Below, piece after piece: positions 22,706 through 34,422 of a stretch of DNA of 64,000 bases. The DNA comes from Nitzschia sp. DOCU1 (Eukaryota > Bacillariophyta > Bacillariophyceae > Bacillariales > Bacillariaceae). The translations under genes were made by a program, and so were the position numbers. Under the pieces are notes generated by a model. That model did no database searches and had not been told where the DNA came from. It saw only the letters and a program-made list of their open reading frames with translations. The stretch's first letter is position 1. Each line of letters begins with the position of its first letter. The stretch lies in NCBI GenBank assembly GCA_951394045.1, contig OX595990.1:744001-808000 (forward strand), given 5' to 3'.

Positions 22706-25700
22706 TTAGGCAGCAATCCCTTGCGAAAGATATTGAAAGTAGTCGTATTGCGCAGTACCATAGGATTGCGTCGCGTCCTTGATCAAGTCTAGACAATGCG
22801 CAATCGTCTCTTCTTTGTCAAGTTCCGGTCGGAACCGTTCCCGTAGCTTGCCGACCACTTCGGCACTATCCCGTCCCTCAAAGCATTTGAAGGTACTTCC
22901 CTTGCATGAAATTTCCACCACGGTGCAAAAGGTCGAGCAATGCGCCTGGAGAGCCAAAAACCCGCAGCAAAACAGCGTGATGAATTCAGAGAAGAGCGAG
23001 GATCGGAGGCCGTCCATCACTTCGATCATCTCTTCCGTCAGTTTGAAGGGGGTCGAGATCTCCAAACTGAAGGAACCCCCGGGAGCGACCCCAAAGACAA
23101 ACCCAAAGTCAACGTGAATTACATGGCCCGCGGTGTCCAGCAGAATATTCCCGTTGTGACGATCTTTGAAAAGAAAGAAATAGGAAAGCAAAGAGTATGC
23201 AGCCAGACTTCGTACAAAGTTGGTCTGGGCTGACTTGAAGGCTTCCCCAGGATCGGCTGCGTGCTGGGTCATACGATGCAAGTGCTCTCGCAAGCCACCA
23301 CGACCATAACCAGGGCGCTTCTTCAGGGCATCAAACGACATGGCGTTACGGACCATTTCGATGATTCCAGTTGTCCTTCCCGTCGACAAAATGCGGTAAG
23401 GTAGCAACCACAGCTCTAGTCCGGCTTCTTCGAATGCTTCGCGGCACAGTTCAATGAGCTGCATTACAAAGGCTTCTTGTCGCAAGTCATCGTTGGCCTT
23501 GACAATTACACCGATCAAATCCCAACCAGGCTTGGTAGCATCAGGACTGGAGGCGGCGATACGCGAGCGCTTTTCCGCCCATCGTTCTCCAAAGGCAAAA
23601 CGGCCCCAAAAGGCAGAGTTTTCATTGAGCTTGTCCTTGTTTTCTTCGACTTCTGCGTTGTTGCGCACGAAATCCAGATCTTTCTTCACTAGCTCAAGCA
23701 GCTCTCCGTTGCTGATCATGTTGGCCTTTTTCAAAGTGAGGGCTTGAAGGACGGCAGGGGGGAGAGTACCGCAACCAATGAGGCGTGGATCGATATCGCC
23801 CGCGTCGATTTCAGGAAATTCTCGACCGAAATGCATGATCGTGCCTTCGCTATGACGCTTTTTGGCTTGTCGCAGCCGTGGGTGGGGGGCCAAGACCTTG
23901 GCCGCGTCCTTCATGCTAATAGATCCTTGACTAACTTGATACTGAATCAAAAGCAGTCGGATCGCTTCCATCGCTTCGTTGTCTTCGTTGACTTGCTCAT
24001 CCACCTCCTCCACAACCTCCCCCAAATCATCTCCACTGATCGATCTGATGCCAAGTGTCAACAATTCATGCCGATCGGTCTTTTCGGTATCGATCCCACT
24101 GTCATCTGCCCCTGTCAGTAGAAGTTCTACCGCACGTCGACGCTCAAGATCTTGCAATTGACGTTGCATGGCAACGGCAGTTCCAGCCGCAAGGCTATGA
24201 CTTCCTGACATTCCCTTCATCATGAGCGAGTTTAGGACTTCTCGACGAGCGTCTCCCGTCTTGGAGAGTGTTGACTTGCCCCCGGACCCCAGCGCGGACA
24301 TTTTGGACGCCTTGACTGGTTGATCCGAAGATGCACCATTGGACGTGTCCTCTTTAGCATCGGTGCCGACAGTTTCTTCGGGTTGAATCTCGCAATCCGT
24401 CTTCTCCACCAACGTTGGCAATTGAAGTTGCTTCGCAACGACATTGGTAACAAGCGCTTCAACGCTCTCCTTGCTGGCTGACGGTGTCACCACTTTGGGG
24501 TGCCCCTTTGGACTATCGAATCTCCTCAAAGCGTCTGCAGTATGGAAAAGTGAGATGCGGTTCAATTTGAAGCAGAAAGCAAACATAAACGGTTGGACCA
24601 TACTTACGTCGACTACTGGCCGCATCGTCTTGGAGACCTTCCTGGCTCCCAGAAAGGTTTAACTCCTTCACTTGCTTGTTCATCTTCGGCGTAGCTGGGC
24701 AACTATCTTCCGCGGGGGGTGCAGCAATCGTGTCCACAGCAGGGTCACTTCCGGTTGTCGTTTCGTTTGCTTCTGCTGGTTCAGGCAAATCAGCGGCTGT
24801 TTCTGTTGACAACTTTGTTTCCGATGCATCATTGGGTGCCTGTTCATCCTCCTCGCCCGTAATCGCGTCTTTGGGAGGAGTCGAGGGAGCCGCCGCGTCA
24901 ACATCATTATCATTGGCACTAGCAGGCTGCTCCTCGACTTGCGATGCCCCAACCTCCTCAGGGTTCTTCTTTTCTTCTGGTTCCGCTTCTTGCGGTTGAG
25001 ACTTGGGGTAAGGAGTCAGTGCCTTCCTGTCGTCTACTTCGACTTCGGCACCCTCGTCGAGCGTCTCTATCAAAAGCAACACAGGTGTGCGTTCTTTGCT
25101 CCGAAAGACATGGCCTTCCCGAACAGGAATGCGTACCACTCGCGTATGGTGGCCTTCGACCTTGACCCGATTTAGTGGGTCCCCACCCATGGTTCCCGAA
25201 GAATTGAGTTTCGCGAGCTCGTTTTGCAGAATGCTTATACGTTTCTCAATGGGTTGATAGAAAAGCCGGTCCGCAATGTCCCCCAGTCGCTTCGTGAAAG
25301 CAATGTGTGTCGATAGATAATCTGCATTCTTGGCAATTCTTAAAGCTTCTCTAGCCATGTCCTCCGGTGACATGTGGTCGGCATCTCCTCCCTTGTCGCG
25401 TTGCTCCTTTTCTCGCTGTAGTTTGACATGACGTTGAGACCGCGAAAGTCGTTCAGGTTGGGCTAGTCGATAGGCTTGAATGGCTCGCATGCCACTCTTT
25501 AGAATTGCAATTTGATGTGTAGACGGGCCAAGGAACTGCCCTACTGTCACAGACCCACCTCCCCATCCCATTTCAAAGTCAAACAACAAAGACTCCAATT
25601 CGCAAAGGAAGCGCAACACCGCATATTTCCGCTTGGCACAATACGGCAGTGTTCGAGCATCTTCCAAATCGGCCGTATGGCTCCAGATCAGTTCAATGGC

Positions 25701-26942
25701 TAGTTGAACGGAATGTTGTGTGGACACAGTTAGCAAGAAATCTTCCATCAATTCAATTCGCTGCAATGAGGCAGAGTCGCACGCGGGAAGCATTTGCAAA
25801 TGAACATTGAGTAACTGTGGCCAGAAAAAGGCCAAACTTTGCAATTCGCCTTCTTCCAGCAAATCCAAAAAGAACTCCAATATGCATTGCAAGAGTTCGG
25901 TGGAATTGCGATTGACATTGGACAATTCGTCATCGGCTTGCTGGCGATTTGGCAACGCCGTTTCTGCTAGTAATTTGAGAGCTGTTCCCATATCGCCATT
26001 GACTCGAAAGGCTTGTTGCTTGAGTTTGGCCATGGCTTGGTCCTTTATCCCGATCGAATGTTCCAAAAGTTCTATAAACTCCATGCAGCCCAATAATCCC
26101 TGGGAAAACTCGATGCTTAATCGTTCCAGTACTGGCGAGACGCGAGAATAGCTGATGCAATCAGCCCCCGTTAATACAGCACTCAATTTGTGATGCGAAA
26201 GTGGTGTCAGTTCAATTCCAGTGGTCGGTTCGGAAGGCGAAATATCTTCTTCTTGGATTCCTGGAATTAGCGTTTTCAAAACGGCTACGCGAGCTTTAAA
26301 CAGTGCCTGTTGCTCTTGATACTGAGCCGCATACAACTCCTGCATCCACTGCACATGTTCCACTAGTCCTTGAGCCACATGACATTTCGGACACAAGTCC
26401 ATTCTCGTTTCCATTCCATATTGTGCCAGAGGACTGCAGGCGTGTATCAAAGGAAATTCGTGTGGATGTTCTAGTTTGCCACACGAAGTGCAAGAGCGGG
26501 GAGGATTTTTCATATTGACCTCATTATATCGCGGCTTGACGGGCTTTAACAGTCGCGCTGCCGTGCCATTCGTCGAAGCAAAGTGTCGTTCCAGGCCAGC
26601 ATTCAATGCTCGCAACCACAAATCGCGGCATTGAGTCGACGGGGCGCCACACCAAAGGTGCGTGCCCTGATTGGTGACAATGCGAAAGGACGCATCACTG
26701 GTATTTGAGACGGCCGAGGCACCCACGACGGAATAAATAGCCGTCGGATGGTGACCCTTGTCCATGCTCATCCATGATTCATAACATGTCAATCGAACGC
26801 CCACTAAAACACAATATTCAGGCACTTTGGTGGGCGCACTGCTCGACCAACTGGACGAGGGGCCTGACTCAATAGCCTTGACGAGGGAGCCCTGACAAAC
26901 CCCGCCATAGCGTTTCGCAAGAGTTAAACTGGAAGCAGACAT
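22706..26942 (-). CDS. Type III phosphatidylinositol 4-kinase with PH domain
   Basis: Two exons (26942-24608, 24534-22706) around a 73-bp GTAAGT...CAG intron; 1387 aa. It phosphorylates phosphatidylinositol at position 4. Catalytic features: VIVKANDDLRQE (substrate and ATP region), FKDRHNGNILLD (catalytic loop DRHNxN), HVDFGFVFG (DFG), then PFKLTEEMIEVMDG typical of PI4K beta. Mid-protein helical repeats (QLAIELIWSHTADLEDA) match the lipid-kinase unique region. N-terminal residues ~10-120 look like a PH domain, followed by a possible zinc site (C151-x2-C154 and C184-x2-C187). The linker between helical region and kinase is acidic and Pro/Glu-rich. The ATG at 26942 is the first real start. Confidence 0.92.
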
Positions 26943-27555
26943 GGGCAATAAGATGTGATGCTAGCGTCGTATTGTGCCGATTGGATCGTTGGAGCAGGGG
27001 AATGACTGCCGTCAAGGAACGATCAAACGCAAGGAAGCAACCGTGTGCGATACAACAACGCGGTCCAACAAAGAGGCTGTATGTTCAATAGAGATGTATC
27101 GTTGCAGTCTATGCAAGGCCTCTGCGGCAATCATGAAGATGGGCTTGTCACACCTCTCCGCGCCTTCAACCACAAATCCTCATCATGGTCAAGTTTTCGT
27201 ACCTGGTACGAAGAAGAATGCGTCTCGTCCGTTGGAGCACGCCCGTCACACGTCGCAGATAGATCGGCGCGCGCGGCTTGAGCTTGAACGCCCTCCGCAC
27301 CACCACAGAGCTTGTCATGCTTGTGTGGTGGAAGCAAGTTTCAACCAAAATTCGCGCCCGCACTTCCTGCTTACGACCACCTCATTCATGTTGTTGTTGC
27401 CTCATCAAACGTTCGCCGTCTCAAACAACCACAATGAGACAATTGTGGCAATCCAATCCCCTGTCATGTGCTGCTGTGTACCTGTGTGATTTGAGTTGCC
27501 AAGGATCATCAACGGCGAGATTTTTCTCAGGTACTTTCGAATCCCAACTGTGACA
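26943..27555. other. Divergent promoter region, PI4-kinase and lumenal protein
   Basis: 613 bp between two divergent start codons with no supported gene. The overlapping open frames on both strands lack ATG starts or recognisable domains. Confidence 0.5.
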
Positions 27556-28386
27556 ATGAGAACTGCCGCACTGTTATTACTGTTGTCGGGGCTCTTCCGC
27601 TTGGACGATGCATTTCAAATCCCATCGATCCAAATGATATCAATGCCATCTACGATCAGTCAAAGGAATCGCCCATCGCTGCTGTGTATGTCCTCCACAA
27701 GAAGATCATGGAATGTCAAGCCCCCCAAAGCAAATTTTGGATTTGTGGACCATGATTCTCCAATTACAAAGACGGTTTCAGGGTATATTGTCGGAGTCTT
27801 ACTGCTGTTATCATCTAGCTTGACGACGACGATAATTCCAATGCCCGCCATGGCGGCTGCGATACCAGAATCCAGTGCTGCTACTACTACTACTACCATG
27901 GATGTTTCCATCTTGAATCACGAGTATTCTGATCCGTTACATCCGCTGTGTCGACGCACCATCCAAGTCGACCCGAATGGCAGGACCTTTCACTATTCGG
28001 GTACAGGAGTGGGAGGCAAAGACGATCCGGTCTTGCACGGTTGCAGCAAGGGTGAAATTCAAAAGTATGGACCGCTGCGTGTAGGTAGCTTTGATGGACA
28101 CATTCTTCAACCCGGAGTACGACTGAGTGCAGGCGATGGCATTCATGAAGGACAGTGGGAACCAGCTAATAGTGTTGTTGAGACTCATCCAGAATGGCAG
28201 TACAAGGCCGTGGATGGAATTCGATGGAATGATGGAAACAAATGGATGGTAAAGGAAGATACACCAAGGCCATTGTCGATGGTGATTGGGGAATGGATCT
28301 TTCTGGCATACATCGGTTTCAGTACGCTGGCGGGTGTGAAGGGAGTCATCGACAAGATTCAAGAAAAAAGGAAGGCAGGTTGCTAA
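27556..28386 (+). CDS. Plastid (probably thylakoid lumen) protein of unknown function
   Basis: Single exon, 276 aa from ATG at 27556. The N-terminus is a signal peptide ending LDDAFQIP (Phe-type plastid import). A second hydrophobic stretch (~residues 77-100) ends AMAAAI, resembling a thylakoid-transfer signal; together they suggest a lumenal protein. The mature part contains HPLCRRTI, YSGTGVGGKDDPVLHGCS, AGDGIHEGQWE and a Trp-rich region, then a C-terminal hydrophobic segment. Two Cys are spaced for a possible disulphide. I do not recognise a named family. The well-ordered motifs look conserved rather than random. Confidence 0.75.
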   Translation: MRTAALLLLLSGLFRLDDAFQIPSIQMISMPSTISQRNRPSLLCMSSTRRSWNVKPPKANFGFVDHDSPITKTVSGYIVGVLLLLSSSLTTTIIPMPAMAAAIPESSAATTTTTMDVSILNHEYSDPLHPLCRRTIQVDPNGRTFHYSGTGVGGKDDPVLHGCSKGEIQKYGPLRVGSFDGHILQPGVRLSAGDGIHEGQWEPANSVVETHPEWQYKAVDGIRWNDGNKWMVKEDTPRPLSMVIGEWIFLAYIGFSTLAGVKGVIDKIQEKRKAGC

Positions 28387-28534
28387 GAATAACCAACTGT
28401 GTGTACACTTTTGTTTGATGGTTTGCTAATAATCCAATTGACACGTGTGATGCAAAGGCTATCATAGAAGTTTTGCTGCACCGTCCCTGCGAAAGGATGG
28501 CGGTTTTTAAAATCTGTTTCGCCATTCACTACAG

Positions 28535-29044
28535 AAATATGGCGCTAGGTATCTGAAACCTCACAGAATTTATCGGTTGTTGAGCTCAGCAAGTTTGTTG
28601 GTGGGGTATGGAGCCGCAGTCTCCCTGCCTTGGTCTGTTGTCGTGGACTATATGATGATGCGCTGCGACAATGACTACGAATGTGATGCTTCGTGTCGTA
28701 TCGCTTACTGGATCGCTCTTGGATCCCTTGGTGCAGCAATCCTTGCTGCCGTTTTGTTCTTTATCGTGGAGTACCGAGTGCGCTACTTCCTTGTTAGCCC
28801 GAGACTGGGCGAATACATGATCTGTGAGGCTTTTCGAGAAGAAATTCAGCAGATGTACACCATACTATCCAAGCCGCTGAATGATGTGGATCCCGTACAA
28901 GAGCAAGAGAAGGAAGTTTGGGAATATGTTGCCCGAGAATTCTTGAACAAGTATCGGTTTGACACTGTCTTTGCGGCAGATCGATTTGGATCCATTCTCC
29001 AAGAATACTACCTCCTCCAAACTGGTATGGAACGTCGCCCATAG
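28535..29044 (+). CDS. Small two-pass membrane protein, 5' end unresolved
   Basis: An open frame of about 170 codons ending at TAG 29042-29044. It has two hydrophobic segments (LLVGYGAAVSLPWSVVV and IALGSLGAAILAAVLFF) with a Cys pair between them (RCDNDYECDASC), then a hydrophilic, mainly helical tail with FREEIQQMYTIL and YVAREFLNKYRF. No ATG opens the frame. A CACTACAG acceptor-like site at 28527-28534 suggests the start codon is in an upstream exon, possibly an ATG near 28420, which would be a very short first exon. Family not recognised. Confidence 0.5.
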   Translation, partial: KYGARYLKPHRIYRLLSSASLLVGYGAAVSLPWSVVVDYMMMRCDNDYECDASCRIAYWIALGSLGAAILAAVLFFIVEYRVRYFLVSPRLGEYMICEAFREEIQQMYTILSKPLNDVDPVQEQEKEVWEYVAREFLNKYRFDTVFAADRFGSILQEYYLLQTGMERRP

Positions 29045-29894
29045 TTTTCATTTCTACATTTTTAAGACCTGTGAGTCAAAGTGTTACTATAACTACTGCG
29101 CTTGGAGGTCGTACTGCAACTACTAGAGGAATTAGAAAGCGTAGCTCCCCGCCGACTAACCACGGGGTTGCTGCGGCTACTACCATCATCCATGGTGCAT
29201 CGTCTGCTAGCTACTACTAGCTAGCGGCAGAACAGGCCCATTGGCTTCAAGATCCATACTAACTTCTCTGGTAGCTCCCCATTGTTAAAGTAGCTACCGT
29301 TAGAAGTACTCTTATTAGCTGAGTGGGTGCTAGAACTCTGCTGGCCCTTAGGGGGCACGTACCTGGTACTATTCATGGAATGGGTACCAAAAGCGCGCGC
29401 GCAGTGTGTCTTGGATGCGTTGTGTCGACCGCTTCGATTCGATCCAAACGAACTAGCGGAGTTGCAAAAGTCGGACCGGCGATTTGTCCATTTCGTCCGA
29501 CACCCGCCGCGTTCGTGGATACTCCGCATAATCCGACCTGTGACGAAGCTTTTTACTTCCACGTGGAAGCTTTTTCACTAAGCAGATGGCCAAACCCCAT
29601 CAAAAAATCACAACTCAACCATCACAAAAAAGGAACACGCGGAATGCTTCTCTCAGTCATGTGAGAAGCCTCGCCATTCACTCGTGGTGCCAAAGGTATC
29701 GTACCCATCAAGAAAGAGAGAAAGTCTCGTCCTTGGCAGCAGTCTGTTTAATTGAAACATTATCACGATTCAGGTTGCGACTCCTCTACACCACGACAGC
29801 AGCACTTTAGCAACCTTCCGATCCTTCCCCCACCACGTTGCTGCCGATTCTTATTATTAAACCAGAGCGATCGATCACAAGGCCATCATCCGTC
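29045..29894. other. Intergenic, upstream of transporter gene
   Basis: 850 bp. Contains many short ACTACTAG/CTAGCTACT repeats (about 29085-29225). A plus-strand frame at 29327-29581 lacks an ATG and was not accepted as a gene. Confidence 0.4.
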
Positions 29895-31418
29895 ATGATG
29901 CGACGAGTCATCTGCAATGTTTGTTATGTTGGACTCTGCGTGACTGTCTCCACTACTTGGGCCTTTACGGCTAACCCTGCTGCCACCGTGCGGCGACCAG
30001 CTGCTTCTTCTGATGGTAGAAACACGAGAAAGCCGACGTTGCTGCAAGCAAAACGAACCCGAATGGCACGGGGCACCAAAACCGAACTTTACTACGCAAA
30101 CTCCACTGAATTAGTTCAGGAAATGGATCTACAATGGAAGGACCTCATGAAGTTCAAAGAGTCTGTTTCCTCTTCTTCGTCCACGGAAATGATGCCTTCT
30201 TATGATTTGCTCACTTCAACACAAACTCAAGAATCTTTGACACCAGCAGTGGTGAAGCAAGAAGGGCTCAGTGACCTGTGGAAGGCACGGCTGCTACTAA
30301 TAGGAGCAGCGGCGCTATATGGCACCAACTTTTCGCTGGTCAAGCTTCTGGGAGATGTAATGCCAGTGGGGGTAAGCTCAACGTTGCGGTTTGGAGCTGC
30401 TGCTCTGGCCACTTCACCCTGGCTCCTGAAAGATATACGAAAGGAAGAAGCGTTAATGGCGGCCTGGCTAGGATTTGAGGTCGGCCTATGGAACTCTATT
30501 GGCTACGTCGCTCAAGCTGTGGGTTTAGACAGCACACCAGCAGCCGAATCGGCATTTGTGTGCTCACTAGCCGTTGTGACTGTTCCGATTATCGATTTTT
30601 TGGCGGGCAAGAAGCTGCACGCTCGACAATGGGTCGGCGCGATCTTGGCCGTTGTGGGGGTTGCCTTCCTAGAGCTCGTTGGAGAATCTACTGCTGGTGG
30701 GAAAGTCATGAGCTCTGGCGAGCTGTTGACACTGGTCCAACCCTTTGCCTTTGGTATCGGCTTTTGGAGAATGGAACGTGCCATGCAGCAGTTCCCCGAT
30801 CAGGCCGCTCGAATGACGGCCGGGCAGCTTTTGGCAGTCTTCATGGCATCAGCAGCTTACGGTCTATGGTCCATTGACATGCCAACTCTGCAGAGCTATC
30901 CATGGGGAGAATGGTTTTCCGACAGCTCGTTGCTCTTTAGCATTTTGTGGACCGGCCTTGTCACTACAGCACTCACCATCTACATGGAGAACTGTGCGAT
31001 GGAAAAGCTTTCCGCGGCTGAGACTACGTTGATCTTCAGCACAGAGCCATTATGGGGAACGGCCTTTGCTGCTGTGGTCGTTGGGGAACAACTGGGGCCT
31101 AATGTGGCGCTAGGCGCTGCCTTCATTTTGACCGCTTGCGTATATAGCAACTTGGGAATGGAAGGCATCTCCAACATTTGGAAGAGTGGCGTCACGTCGG
31201 CTGGAAACTACTATAACCGTCGACAACAGGCGGCTTTCCCTAACCCCAACAAGGTCCCCGTACCCCTCTCTGTGCAAAACCAACTGGCGTGGTTTTCCTC
31301 CAGCGCCGCTACTAGCTGGGCATGGTGGAGAGTGGCAGCGTCCAACCTTCCGGAATTCGATGAACTAGAGGAGACATTCTCTTCATTTTTCGAAAAGTTC
31401 ATGTCAACAATAGAATAG
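29895..31418 (+). CDS. Plastid-targeted DMT/EamA-type transporter
   Basis: Single exon, 507 aa. About ten hydrophobic helices are arranged as two EamA halves of the drug/metabolite transporter superfamily. The first half has GAAALYGTNFSLVKLLG and the second LWTGLVTTALTIYMEN, AAETTLIFSTEPLWGTAFA and GAAFILTACVYSNL. The N-terminus is a signal peptide ending WAFTANPA, another Phe-type plastid motif, followed by about 100 hydrophilic residues. A plastid-envelope permease of unknown substrate is the likely role. The frame runs upstream of 29895 without an ATG, so the ATG ATG at 29895 is chosen. Confidence 0.85.
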   Translation: MMRRVICNVCYVGLCVTVSTTWAFTANPAATVRRPAASSDGRNTRKPTLLQAKRTRMARGTKTELYYANSTELVQEMDLQWKDLMKFKESVSSSSSTEMMPSYDLLTSTQTQESLTPAVVKQEGLSDLWKARLLLIGAAALYGTNFSLVKLLGDVMPVGVSSTLRFGAAALATSPWLLKDIRKEEALMAAWLGFEVGLWNSIGYVAQAVGLDSTPAAESAFVCSLAVVTVPIIDFLAGKKLHARQWVGAILAVVGVAFLELVGESTAGGKVMSSGELLTLVQPFAFGIGFWRMERAMQQFPDQAARMTAGQLLAVFMASAAYGLWSIDMPTLQSYPWGEWFSDSSLLFSILWTGLVTTALTIYMENCAMEKLSAAETTLIFSTEPLWGTAFAAVVVGEQLGPNVALGAAFILTACVYSNLGMEGISNIWKSGVTSAGNYYNRRQQAAFPNPNKVPVPLSVQNQLAWFSSSAATSWAWWRVAASNLPEFDELEETFSSFFEKFMSTIE

Positions 31419-32630
31419 ACTACATTTACTACTACTACTAGAATTGAAATCACTACTCTGTTCTTTACAGGCTAGCAACCCATATGAGTGTGGGCAGCGG
31501 ACCAAGGGAACTTGTCGTCGAGGATCGGTTTCTATGGTACTTTCGCGAGGTGTCAACATTATGTGCCATCGATGACACTGACAGACCCGGAGGTTGAAGC
31601 CATACCTTGGCGCCATTTTTGCGCGCGCGTGCCGGCACCAACAAGATCTTCTCCCTCGATAGTGGTCCGTGGTGCTCCCGTGTGGGTGACCCGCAAGACC
31701 TACCGAACACTGGGGAAGGGGCCCCGGTGTGAGCCAAGGCACTCCGCAAGGAGAAAACGAAATAGATAACAAAAGGGGGTAGTAGGTGCAGGCGCGGGAA
31801 GGCTTCCGGACAGACGTTAAATTACATAGCGCAATTGAATGGCAGCCCATGAGTTTGTAGACCACGAACGAACTGTTGCAAATAACGCTCAGGGAGGGAA
31901 GTTCGTGAAAGACGATGTCTATCTTTGTTGTAATGATGATTGGACATGCAATGCAGCATCAGTGGATTTGAAGCTATGATGTTTAAGTGGAAGTGGGGTT
32001 TCAATACTACCATGGTGGTAGACAAGATGAGAGGCTGAATGGAGCAAAATTAACTGTTTGAGAATTTTTGTCAGTTGACGGTTTGGTGAGACAATGGCAC
32101 GTGATAGTTATCCCTATCCTGGGTTCATAATTGTTGACAGGAGAAAGATTCTTGGTTGTTGCAGTTAATGCGTGCTAAAATGTATGGAACGATAGGAGGT
32201 ATGTTATTGGTGTTAGAAACTAGCCTAGACGTGGTTGCATGAGTAGGGTAGGATAATTATGTGTATGTACAGCTTTAAATTGGGAAGTTTGGATGCTGGG
32301 GAATGAGAACCCACAGATGATTTTACCATTCATATGGAAGCATCAAAATCAAACATCGATCACAAAAACAAATCTGATGGCAACGAGAAACTCATTCCGT
32401 GTGAAATATCTTCGTTTCATGTCTCATGCATAATGGAGATCATCATCCCTATGATCATGGATGGCATGTTTATCATTTCTTTGGCAAGATACGTTGGTGG
32501 GTGATATTGTCGCTGGGTAAGTCATGGCCGGTTGGATTGAAGAAAGGAATAGGGCCATGGTGCATATTGCGTTGCCGTTGTTTCGTTGGCGTTGGAGTTT
32601 CTTCGAGAAGACCATTCTTTTTCTTGGCCA

Positions 32631-32709
32631 TAGTTTAACCCATACAAATTGCGTCGGGACGGACTTTTTTTGCAAAAGTGTACTGTTAAACTTTTACGTG
32701 CGGTCTACG
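32631..32709 (+). repeat. Dispersed direct repeat, unit 1
   Basis: About 80 bp sharing TTGCGTCGGGACGGACTTTT, then AAAAGTGTACTGTTAAACTT and GTGCGGTCTACG with the unit at 32807-32887, offset 176-178 bp. The flanks differ, so the unit itself is repeated. It could be a fragment of a small mobile element. Confidence 0.7.
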
Positions 32710-32806
32710 TGGATTCGTGAGATGTGATTGGCTGATTGTGATGCAACCGGGCGAGTCGATGCAGGGGTAGGTACATACTTGGGATCGCCCGTTGTTTTTG
32801 CCGCGA

Positions 32807-32887
32807 TAGTTCAACCCATATAGAAATTGCGTCGGGACGGACTTTTTTCGTAAAAGTGTACTGTTAAACTTTTACGTGCGGTCTACG
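32807..32887 (+). repeat. Dispersed direct repeat, unit 2, with hairpin
   Basis: Second unit. Here CGTAAAAGT and ACTTTTACG form a perfect 9-bp stem around a 10-base loop. In unit 1 the stem is degraded at one end. Origin unknown. Confidence 0.7.
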
Positions 32888-33786
32888 AGAACGAGCGAGC
32901 GCGATGTACACCTCTACCGGTGGTGTCGGAGCGTGATAAACACCTCTACCGGTAGTGTTGGCTGAATTTTGTCTGAACAGGCGCTGGAAAAATAGTTTTA
33001 TCCGATCAGAAGAAAGGGCATATGAACCAACAAAACACAGAACCCGAATTCTTCCGTTTGTTCAAAAAGGCATAAACTAGTGAGAATCGAGGAGAAGGTG
33101 AAGTTGAAGACGGCGTGACAGAAATGTATGTGTACTTTTTTCTACCGTAGATTAGATAAACTGGATTTTACCGGTAGTTTTAAAAAAGGGAATACCGGCG
33201 ATTTTCGCTAACACTGTTCGGTGACGTCAGTCTTTTGTCCGATAGCACGATGACTTCGGAAGTGTTACTACTACCGGTACTCTCCTCTCTCTAGCGATTC
33301 CAATTTTCCTTGCCAGCTATTATCAAGATAGTAAGCTTTGAACTGGTCTTGTTCCCTACTTGAAGATTGAGGAGTGGGTCTTGATGGCAGTTGAGGAGAA
33401 CTTTAAAAGCAATCAGCATTATCATCACAAAGTCTTAAACCGTCTTTATCTTGGGGGAAGCATGATGTTGATTATCACCCGTATCTTTTGCCGAGACTGT
33501 CAAGTTATCCTCTGCAATACGCAACACCATACGATCATACCGAGCCTGAGAAGGGCTGCTCTCAAAGCTATTACAAGAAAGGAATGTTTTGCAAAGCCAA
33601 CTACATTGAAAAGAAACTGGGGGGGCATCTACATCTTGTCCCACTCTTCGCCACTTACTTGAATTCAAATGCCATGCTAATGTACACCCGAAACTTCCTC
33701 ATTTGGTAGAGAAACCAGCGGCTTCCGGTCTTTCCCGACAAACCGCCAGCTGCAATATCAAACATCCTTATTCAACAACTTTTTAA

Positions 33787-34302
33787 AAGTCACCCAAGCA
33801 ATTTGCAACAACTCAAGACGGAGTCGCTGCTGCCAATGCCGAAGTGTATGGTCTGTATCATGAATGGGGGGCCAAACAGGTGTTTGCTCAGTCCTTCGGC
33901 AGATATTCTCGGCTTGAGGCCATTCTCCAGCAGAAGCACCCAGACGGTACGGCACCGAATTGACATGACTGTAGCCTCCGGCGCGGCCTTTCCGATGTGT
34001 CCAAGGGCGGTGAGAGGTTAGACAACGATTTCCTCACCACCTTGGGACCATTTGGAAAAACAAGTCTTGCACAAGTGGGACGATTCCCATCTCTACAAGC
34101 CTTGATAGCGATGATGAGGGAAACAGTCGGCCACAAAGCCTCATCATGTCTAGTGAAAGCTACCTCGCCGTTATGACTGGCTTTGATCCTTACGGCTCGG
34201 GAACGGTGGACAAATGCCCTTCCAATGACTCGTCCATTGACCATGAGGGCTTATTTGTTAGAATTGCCTCGGCGTCCACCAATATTACAATGGCAGTATT
34301 AG
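33787..34302 (+). pseudogene. Decayed coding relic, unknown family
   Basis: One plus-strand frame reads through 172 codons with only two internal stops and a protein-like composition (pieces: AEVYGLYHEWGAKQVFAQSF, GRYSRLEAILQQKHPDG, RLDNDFLTTLGPFG). No start, no recognised domain. Best explained as a dead gene fragment flanking the retroelement. Confidence 0.4.
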
Positions 34303-34422
34303 GCGAGTAGTAATAAGATAGTTAAATAGTAGTAGGGGAAAACACGGTGCTGATGCCCGTCTCTGGGATAGATTACTTGCTAGTAGTACCATCGGCTAGA
34401 AGAAGGTAATTATTTCAGTATT

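Larger units (their letters stand above)
31419..33786. other. Gene-free region left of the retroelement island
   Basis: About 2.4 kb without a supported gene on either strand. It holds the direct repeat pair at 32631/32807, several CTACCGGTAG-like short motifs (32910-33290) and a TGACGTCA octamer at 33222-33229. Confidence 0.5.

Noticed and set aside
29327..29581. Plus-strand frame with FDPNELAELQKSDRRF
   Set aside because: Protein-like look but no ATG, no splice sites found and no domain; insufficient support.
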